This document shows positions 10,401 to 18,890 of a DNA stretch of 54,553 nt, in pieces. Within the stretch, counting starts at the first letter, position 1. Each line of letters begins with the position of its first letter. The DNA is from Amanita rubescens (Eukaryota > Basidiomycota > Agaricomycetes > Agaricales > Amanitaceae). The stretch covers positions 1 through 54,553 of the forward strand of contig WION01000354.1 of the NCBI GenBank assembly GCA_015039365.1, in the 5' to 3' direction. Below the pieces are notes generated by a model, which was not told the origin of the DNA, made no database searches, and saw only the letters and a list, made by a program, of their open reading frames with translations. The position numbers and the translations under genes are program-made.

Positions 10401-12367
10401 TTGCACATTTAAATTTTTGTAAAGGGTAGTCTCATCATATCTTTTCCTTTGAGCAACAGCTTGTGAGTGATGTTGCACATTTTGTCATCATATGTATCCT
10501 TTCCAATCACCAACAGGAAGTGAGTAACATTACACCTTTTGAGGAAGGCATTCTCATCATATCCTCTCCTATTGCCAACAGGGAGTGAGTGACAAGTTGC
10601 ACATTTTATGAAAGGCAGTCTCATCACATTTTTTCTTCTCACCAACAGCGAGTGAGTGACATTGCAGCTTTTGTGAAAGGCAGCCTCATCACATCTTTTC
10701 CTATCACCAACAGTTTGTCAGTGACATTGCACATTTGGTGAAAGATAGTCTCACCATATCTTTTCCTATCACCAACAGGGAGTGAGTGTCATTGGACACT
10801 TTGTGAAAGGCAGTCTCATCACATCTTTTCCTATTGCCAACAGTCTGTGAGTGATATTGCAGATTTTGTGACAGGCAGCCACATCACATCTTTTGGCACC
10901 ACCAACAGTTTGTCAGTGACATTGCACATTAAGATGGTCTCATCACATCTTTCCTGATCACCAACAGGGAGTGAGTGACATTACACAAAGAAAGTCCACA
11001 TGATACATCTTTTCCAATCAAGGGAGTGAGTGGGGTTGCACATTCTGTGAAAGGCAATCTCATTACATTTTATATCACAATCAGTTTGTGAGTGACATTG
11101 CAGATTTTGTGGAAGGCAGTCTCATTGCATCTTTTCCAATCAGCAAGTGAGGAATTACATATTTTGTGAAAGCCAGTCTCATCATATCTTTTCCTAGTTT
11201 GTGAGTGATATTGCACATTTTGTGAAAGACAACCCCTTCATATCCTTATCTATCACCAACAGGAAGTGAGTGACATTGCACATTTCAACATTAACACATC
11301 TTAACCCAGTACCAACAGCAAGTGAGCAATTGCACATTTTGTGAAAGGCAGCCTATCACATCTTTCCCTATAACAAACAGCTTGTGAGTGACATTGCAAA
11401 TTTTGTAAAATCTCATCACATCTTCTCCTATGGACAACAGGAAGTGAGTGAGACTGCATGTTTTGTGGCAATCTCATCACATCTTTTCTTATGACCAACA
11501 GGAAGTGAGTGACATTGATTTTGTAATGAGCAATCTCATACATGACCAATAGGGAGTGAGTGACATTGCACATTTTGTGAAACAGTCTCATCACATCTTC
11601 CCTTTGACCAACAGCTTGTGAGTGACATCACAAATTTTCTGACCTGCATTCTCAGCATACCTCAATTTATGAATGTCTGATGAATCATTACATCTCAGAA
11701 AGTGAGCATGTTGTCCTATCTTTTCCAATTGTCTTCCCTTTACATTATTATCATCATAGATTGTAAGATTTCATTTCAACTACACACTTCAACATTCCTC
11801 TCACTTATATCACTTTCCTTGATTTTCAGGTGAGTGAAGCAGGTTCATGAGGTATTGATTTTAATACCAATCTTCATGCTAGTCTGTAGGTCTTATGACA
11901 TGCATATTGGATGATTTACTCTATCTCATATGTAACCAGTATGAACTTTTCTCCCTGTTTGGAGACAAGCACAAGCACTTTTCCATCAAGGTATTTTTAT
12001 TCTTTTTTTCACATATGGTACACAACTGATGCAATTGCAAAAAGCCTACTGATTGCCAGCTCTTAGTTTGTAAAGTATTCCTTTTCATTTACTGTATTTA
12101 TGCTTAAACTTTGAAGCAATTATTATCATTGCCAAGCTATCCTTTTGGATCAATAAAACATTTTTGCCATCAGTCACTGATGCCTTGGATCAATACAAGC
12201 AAAAAGGCTATGTTCAGAAGCTGAAGAGGGAGATTACCCCTGAATTTATGTGCTCTGACCATCAAAATTTGGTCACATTACTCTATAGCCAGGTGACTCG
12301 CATTGATGGTAGGCATGTACATACTTTGCAGTCATGGACTACTTATGGACAATTTATGGCAGGGTGA
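7469..12367 (+). CDS. P-loop GTPase gene with 47 predicted single-codon exons
   Basis: The 5' part is a normal G-domain protein: exons 7469-7484, 7558-7710, 7763-7809, 7860-8029, 8083-8159, 8295-8483, 8536-8671 and 8719-8794 give 288 codons in frame. G1 is GRANAGKTT, G3 HDSQGF, G4 FTKFD. The TGA at 8673-8675 is avoided because the donor GTGAGG begins at 8672; the next exon reads QHVLKHEPLAWGDVV then FSKFPHFW. Next come a 12-nt exon (8856-8867, VSRE), a 30-nt exon (8970-8999, MTNKQLSEAQ) and 47 three-base exons. First bases: GGA 9281, 9988, 10194, 10258, 10388, 10582, 10779, 10968, 11023, 11553; GAA 9162, 9442, 9676, 10517, 11263, 11441, 11502; GAG 8915; TTT 9110, 10714, 10909, 11085, 11198; CTT 10323, 10460, 11381, 11615; CAA 10056, 10129, 11144, 11319; AAA 9224, 9330, 9384, 11699; AAG 9800; GAT 9556, 9921; ATT 9736, 11760; TCT 10844, 11883; AGA 9618; CGA 10649; ACA 9504; TAT 9860; TGG 9053. 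Exons 11940-11990 (YELFSLFGDKHKHFSIK), 12060-12069 and 12174-12367 close the frame. Total 1302 nt, 433 aa. The G domain is firm; the array as coding exons is inference. The 10-nt exon is the weakest join. Confidence 0.7.
8868..11939 (+). repeat. Tandem array of intron-like units separated by exactly three bases
   Basis: About 48 consecutive units each begin with a donor (mostly GTGAGT, also GTAAGC, GTCAGT, GTTGGT, GTATGT) and end in YAG or AAG, mostly ACAG, with three bases before the next donor. In the middle and 3' part (about 9924-11640) units are near copies about 55-70 nt long: start GTGAGTGACATTGCA, middle TTTGTGAAAGGCAGTCTCAT, end CCTATCACCAACAG. From 8868 to about 9900 the interiors no longer resemble one another, but splice signals and the 3-nt spacing persist. 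Spacers are listed under the GTPase gene. One unit break at 11828/11829 has no spacer at all. Confidence 0.85.
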
Positions 12368-15300
12368 AACTTACAGCATGATATTCAAGTGATTAACTGG
12401 CTGCATTGCCTTTGCATTGAGCTCATATTTTGTACATAGATCAGTTGCCTTCCTTTGGTTATTCATGCATCTGTCTCAAAGTTTCTTTTGTCAGACATAT
12501 ACATACATATATGATTGTTGGAAATATATTCAGGGACAGGTTGGTAGCTACACAAATGAAATATGAACCATGATTGGAAATTGCAGGAGTCCTCTCCTTA
12601 GATGTTAAAGGTATCATATACCACATACATACCAACCCTGCAATAGCTAAGAAATTGGTGTTGACAACAACCATGAAAGGGTATGTGTTTAAAACTGAAT
12701 TTGTGCCTCGACAAAGGCAATGAGTGACAGTCACATGTCTGGACGTGATGTGACTCGGGATCAAAAGATCCACAACGTGGTGAGTCTGATGTGACTTGAC
12801 CTGCTGGTACATGAAGCGGTGCGTGTAGGGCAGCGGGCGACTCGGAGTCTAGATAAAGTGCGTCAAGCTCGCCAAGTGACCGTGCGATAGTAGGCGACAG
12901 TCCGACAATTGTACGTATTTGGATAACTTATTCTCCATCTGGCAACGCGCGTACCCTGTCTTCAGGCCATTCTAGCTCTTTCTCGAAACGTCTAGTATGG
13001 ACCCTCAGGCCAGCGACGGTCATCAATGTCACCTTGAATCCCCAGATTCAGGGAAATCACGACGACGTCGGCTTTCCCAACCAGGATAAGAAACAAAGCA
13101 AGCGCGTAAGCCCGAGTGATCGTGGTTCGTAAGAAGGAACGAATGGCCAAGGTACTGCTAAATGGCCCCGAGGTTCGCCAATACGTGGCCTGTTTTGGAG
13201 AGCGCGTGGATTGCGTGCTGGAGAAGACGACGGTCATAGGATATCCGAGTGAGAATCCGCTCCCAAGCTGTCGTGCCGTTGACCCACTGCTGACTACGGT
13301 GTAACTCACCTTCCCTATTTAACGCAGCTAATCTAAACCTGATCCTGTTTTGTAGAGACAGGAACTGGTACCACCCACGAATTCATTCCTGCGCATTTTA
13401 AAGGAAGTTTCACACGTCATTCACTCCAACTTCCTCATCTCTTAGCCAGGGTCTGACTTTTGCCAGGTGTTGACGTGCCTATCACTACCCTCGGATCAAC
13501 CGCTGCGTATTATGACTCCAGAAACGGCGAAGCGTCCTTCATGACAGGCATGACAGGCAACATATTGAGAGCTCATGAGCGACGGACTTTCACAAGGCTG
13601 TTCCGCACAGACATGCTTCGGTATTATCTCCACGGGACATTTCATCGACCCGCAGTACTGAATGACAGCGTAAGGCTCAATTCAACCTCAAAGTCAAGAA
13701 AACCGCACAAGTTTTGTTTTGCAACGCTTACATGTCCTTTTAATGTTTTAGGCAAAGATGCCGAGTCGCGGTGGATACGAGGTGGGTGAGGCACGTGTTA
13801 TGGTAGCACGAAGGTGCTGCAATCCCTTCCTGTTCCCCATCGCCTGATATCCGCCTCCTCTATCTACGTCCTCTAATCTACTGCCAGAATCTACAGACCT
13901 GCGACTAGGCAGACCTGCCGCCTCTCAGTCCTGACCCGGTTCTTCTGTGGAGAAATGTATCATCCGAAGAGCACGTATCGCCCGGTGTGTTGCTACTTTT
14001 TTTGCTAAAGTCTTTGATCAATAACCTGTCTGGACGGTGCGAATCAGGTCAAGTTTGAAGATATGGTTTCGATGAGGATTGACAAAAGTGAATGGGGTTA
14101 GTGCCGATGAATCGGCGATTACGTCGGCCAAGTATGTTATTCGGTTCAAGCGCGGGTCGCTGACCGACTCTGTTTTTTCTTTCTCCTCCCTTAACATGCC
14201 TTTCCCATGTTTCGTGCATGGGGATGTATCGCTGTCATTAGCGTAGCAAGGAAGTGTAAATAATTCGTTCGAGTTGCAATAGGAATCATTGACTTTTATT
14301 CGATATGGGCAGGAAGTGGCTAATGCAGATATCCAAAAGAGACGAACTGCAAGTTTTAAAAAGACTGCATCACGCCGAAGACAGCGCCATCCTAAATGAT
14401 AATCGATAAAGGTTCAACCAGGCTCAGGATAACGAGCCTTCATCCAAATCCGGGGCAGGGTATCCTGCCCTTGAAACGCCGCATGTCTAATCACAAGTTG
14501 CGTCAGAGTCGGAGATTGGATAAGGGTCATTGACTGGGTCTTTCGTGAACGCAATGTTACTAAAGCCATTGAATATGTGTGGCACAAATTTGACAAAGTG
14601 TTTTCCGGTGCTTCCTCGTAAATTTGCCAACGGGCCCGTATTACAAAGCGTAAATAACTTGTCGCAATATAGCATATGGCGTATTACGCAGAATTTGTTG
14701 GAGGACAGTGCCGTCAGATCAAGCTGTTTCTATTCTCCCGCTTTCCTTGGCGATGGTGTATTGGCCATTCTCTCACGACACCCGGCGCAAGGAATGATTA
14801 CAACCGCGTAAAATAATCCAGGGAATGGGCGAGGCGATACTAAGAGAAGCGAGCTTGACGATGGACTGATTAGGTGGCATCTACGCAGAGTGAAGTGGAA
14901 TGGAGTACGGTGCATTGCCGAGGGACGTGTGCAACTCTGACCGAGACACAAAAGAGAGATTTCGTCCTGGAAGTGGCCGCCCATATCCGAGGGGATAGTA
15001 GTAGTCGTCTAAAGATAGCTGTACGGCTTATGTAATTGCGCCATTCGTTAGTGCCGTTGTCCTGTCTCACTACGTATTCAAATATTCAAAGACGGTGTTG
15101 GTCTGTGACGACATGATCAACACTGGAAAAGTGATCGAACACAGTATAGTAGTACACAGCTCGGGGACTATATGGAGGCTGTGCATTATTATTCGGTTTA
15201 AATCAGCCAGGAACCCGGATGTTGGAGAGTGCCTGACACGAGCATTGAGTGAACAGTAAAGAAGAACGGATAGTGAAGAGCTAGAAAGGACTAGAGTGAC

Positions 15301-15433
15301 AGGTTTCTTGCGGGCGTGGCTGTGGGCACACATGCCAGGCACATCACCCGTGCCTGGTTCAAACTTCCCAGCCTCACTACTCTCTTTCTCTCAAAGTCTC
15401 GTTCTCTCCCCCTTCTGAGCTGGCGCTTTAGCC
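12368..15433. other. Gene-poor stretch after the GTPase island
   Basis: Composition returns to CpG-containing, GC-richer DNA at about 12700-12770. Arm B of the inverted repeat lies at about 13000-14040. The open frames at 13460-13789 (+) and 12992-13309 (-) fall inside the repeat, and I recognise no domain in them. At 14040-15430 I see no gene. The pyrimidine-rich stretch at about 15365-15420 is probably the OPT promoter or leader. Confidence 0.5.
13000..14040 (+). repeat. Dispersed repeat, copy B (right arm of inverted repeat)
   Basis: Collinear with copy A in opposite orientation, and with copy C over its first part. A run common to all copies lies at about 13155-13245 (the GCGTGCTGGAGAAGAC word), another at 13470-13545 (AACGGCGAAGCGTCC) and one shared only with A at about 13940-14030 (GGAGAAATGTATCATCCGAA). 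Similarity is visible by eye but interrupted. No coding potential recognised. Confidence 0.7.
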
Positions 15434-18400
15434 ATGTCTCCCCCTCCCCGTCCAGTCTCTGACGCTTTTTCTTTAGCTCACCAGCGACCTACTACGTATA
15501 ACCCAGGGCAATATCCCGAGTATGACGAAGAGTACGAAGAAGAATCGGAGGACGAAGATGTCTTTGCCTTTCTACCTCCCAGTACAGATCCTAGACGAGC
15601 AGCAGGTCAAAATCCAGACCCAAATCCTCTAGACGACCACCAGTCTCTCAACCGCCCATCCACCACAGCTGCTGCCAACGTCACATTTCCTTCTCCCACA
15701 TTCGACCCATCATACTCTCGCTTCCCCGCCGAATCAGTCTATTCATCTCCATCCCACCTACAACCATTACCTTATCAACTACAACCACCCCCGCAATCCC
15801 CCCCTTCAACCGCTTCCCACTCTAACCCAGCAGAAAACGATCCATATAGACTCAAACGCCTCAACACGAGTGTCCGCCCCGGTTCTTCGAAAGAAGTCAG
15901 GATCAGTTTGCCAAACCGCGAGCTAGAGGACGGTAGTGAACCGGACGTCAGTGCAAGGTCTATCCCCGTCACGCGGGGACGCGGGGAAAGCATCGTCAGC
16001 GCTCCGATAAGCGCTGCCGGGAATGCGGAATGTGGTTTCTCAGACGACATGGATCGAACTATGATGGAAGATGTGAAAGTCAGGTCTAAAGGTCAACCGC
16101 CGTCAATCCCGGAGAGCATGAGCCTCACCCCGAGCATGTTGGAGGAGGACGCAACGAGTAGGGAAGGATCTATCAAGTGAGTTTGGTGTTTCATTGCGAC
16201 GATCCGCTCGGATTCTCGTTAGGGCTTCTTGGCTTGATGCCCTCAGCCAAAGAAGAAGGTTGTCAGCTTTTGACAGCCCTCCGCACCCTTCTTAATACCT
16301 TCCTTCGTTCTCCTCGTTCCATTCCCTCCATGTCGACCACGTCGCTGAACCCATTTTCTTTCTCCCCTCGTAGGATGGAACTCGACCTAGATGCGATTGA
16401 AGAAGAGGATAGTCCATACCCTGAAGTTAGGGCGTCCGTATCCAACATTGACGACCCAGATATGCCAGCTATGACGATCCGAATGTGGTTTATCGGTCTA
16501 TTCCTATGTACAGTCGGAGGGTGAGTATTTTTATTCCATCTTATTTTCCGCACTAACCCCGCATTCCCCCCCAGAGCCCTCAACGTATTCTTCAACTTCC
16601 GCTCACCGGCACCTACCGTCGTACCCCTAGTCCTCCTCCTCATATCCTACCCAATGGGTAAATTCCTCGCCTTCTCCCTCCCCATCGCATCCTACCGCGT
16701 CCCAGTACCTCACCTCCCACCCGCTTACGTACCCGCCTCCCTCCCAACCCCCTTGGTTCGGCTAGTCAATCCAATGACTATCCCCCACGTCCTCGAATTC
16801 TCCCTCAACCCCGGGCCATGGAACATCAAGGAACACGTACTAGTCTACATCATGGCCAACGTCGCCGTCGGCAGTCCGTACGCCCTCAACGCCATTGTTA
16901 CCTCTGAAAAGTTTTACAACCTGGATGTTGGGTATTGGTTCCAGCTCGTGCTTGTGCTGGCGACGCAGTTGACTGGGTTCGGATTGGCGGGGTTGTGTAG
17001 GCGGTTTTTGGTTTGGCCGGCTAGTATGGTGTGGCCGCAGAATTTGGTGGCTTGTACGTTGCTGAATACGTTGCATGCGGAGGAAGATGATGATGCGAGT
17101 GGGGAGGAGGGTCCTTTTGGGTTTTTGGGAAGGTTGACGAGGAGGACCGTTGTCGAGGTACAGGTATTTTATTATTGTGCTTGTGGCTGCGTTTTTGTTT
17201 TTCTTCCTTCCGGGTGAGTGTGGTTTGTTTTCTGGGAATTGAAGCTGATATTCGCGCGTTCTTAGGATATCTGTTCGAGGCACTTTCCGTGTTTTCGTTT
17301 ATATGCTGGGCTGCGCCAAACAACGTTGTCGTCAATCAACTGTTCGGTGTCCGTTCTGGCTTGGGCATGTCCTTGCTCACTTTTGATTGGAGCCAAATCA
17401 CGTGGACAGGTAGTCCGCTCATGGTTCCGTGGTGGGCTCAATTCCAGATATTCATTGGATTCGTGTTGTTCTTCTGGATCCTAACTCCAGTATTGTACTA
17501 TACCAACGTGAGCCCGTCTTTTTTTTCTCCCTGTTTTCACATTCTAAATCCTCCCGCTCCAGAGCTGGTATCTTGCATATTTCCCTATATCCGACAATAA
17601 CCCTTATGATCGATTCGGCAAAGTTTACAATATCACGCGCGTTCTAACCCCCAAAGACCTATTCGACCCGCAAGCTTACAGTGATTACTCTCCGCTTTTC
17701 CTCCCCGCAACTTACGCCATGACCTACCTAATCGCGTTCGCACTATCCACCTGCGTGATTGTCCATACCCTCCTCTATCACGGCCGGACACTACTCAACG
17801 GCCTCAAACGGATCCGCGTCGAAGCGGACGACATTCACTTCAAACTAATGCGAAACTACCCCGAAGTCCCCGATTGGTGGTACCTATGTGTATTTTGCGT
17901 CTTTTTCGCCATGGCGATCGTCGCAGTAGAAGTATGGAATACGGGTATGCCGGTGTGGAGTTTGCTCCTTTCGGTGGCGTTGCCGGTGTTGTATGTCCTT
18001 CCGTCGGGGTTCATTTATGCAATGACGGGGCAGGGGATTACGCTCAATCTCCTGGCGCAAATCATCCCCGGCACACTCCTCCCCGGGAACCCATTCGCGA
18101 ATATGGTGTTCAAGGCTTATTCCGTGCAAACTCTAACTGAAGCAACATCTTTCGTGCAAGATCTCAAATTGGGTCATTACATCAAAGTCCCACCCCGCGC
18201 GACGTTCGTAGCGCAGCTAGTCGCAACCGTCTTGGCGGCGTTTGTCCAAATCGGAGTGAAACAGTGGATATTCGCAAACGTGGCGGATATCTGTACGCCT
18301 ACTCAAGCGAGCTTCCTCACTTGCCCGCACAATCAAGTCTTTTTTACCGCTTCGGCTATTTGGGGCTTGATCGGTCCCAGCCGACAGTTTGGCGCTGGAT

Positions 18401-18890
18401 CGATATACCACCCGCAATTGTACGCTATCATCGTCGGCGTGTTTCTCCCGTTACCGTTTTGGCTCTATGCTAGGCGGTATCCGCAGTCTTGGGTTCGATG
18501 GGTTAGCACACCTGTCATTCTTAACGGCGTATCGGCCATTCCGCCCGCGACGGGTATCAACTATTCGTCTTGGTTCCTTGTTGGTTTCATTTTCCAGTAT
18601 TTGATTAGGAAACGCAATTTCGCTTGGTGGAGCAAGTTTAACTATGTTACCAGTGCGGCGATGGATAGTGGGACTGTGATTTCGTTGATTTTTATCTTTT
18701 TCACGTTGCAGTTTCCTAAAGGGGGAACGATTCAGGTGAATTGGTGGGGGAATACCGTGTTTATGAATAGTGAGTGCAGTTGCTTGTCCCTTGTGTCGCC
18801 TTGGTTAATTGTTTTTTTTTAGACGTGGATTGGAGGAGGAAGGCGTTCAGGGCGGTTCCATCTGGTGGCATTCCCGTCCACCAATCATAG
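15434..18890 (+). CDS. OPT-family oligopeptide transporter, with an apparent frameshift
   Basis: OPT proteins are proton-coupled plasma-membrane importers of small peptides and related compounds. Exons: 15434-16176, 16374-16520, 16575-17213, 17266-17507, 17563-18769, 18823-18890. The first exon encodes a long hydrophilic Pro/Ser/Asp/Glu-rich cytoplasmic tail; many membrane segments follow. Recognisable family blocks are SPYPEVRASVSNIDDPDMPA, CWAAPNNVVVNQLFG, WNTGMPVWSLLLSVALP, PGNPFANMVFKAYS and FNYVTSAAMDSGT. The exons sum to 3046 nt, one base too many: the frame entering GPFGFLGRLTRRT must shift by one base between about 17130 and 17152 to continue as GGPLSRYRYFIIVLVAAFLF, which is clearly the right protein. 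No intron fits there, so this is either a real indel or an assembly error. Otherwise the gene looks intact to the stop at 18888. Confidence 0.9.

Noticed and set aside
8868..11939. CRISPR-like array of regular repeats and spacers
   Set aside because: The variable part is only three bases, the conserved part is 55-70 nt with splice signals at both ends, and the host is a fungus.
13460..13789. Open frame in repeat copy B as a gene
   Set aside because: It lies inside a dispersed repeat, the corresponding frame is broken in copies A and C, and no domain is recognised.
16263..16643. Minus-strand open frame opposite the OPT gene
   Set aside because: It is a shadow of the OPT exons and introns with no motif. 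The same applies to 16840-17335 (-) and 15775-16050 (-).
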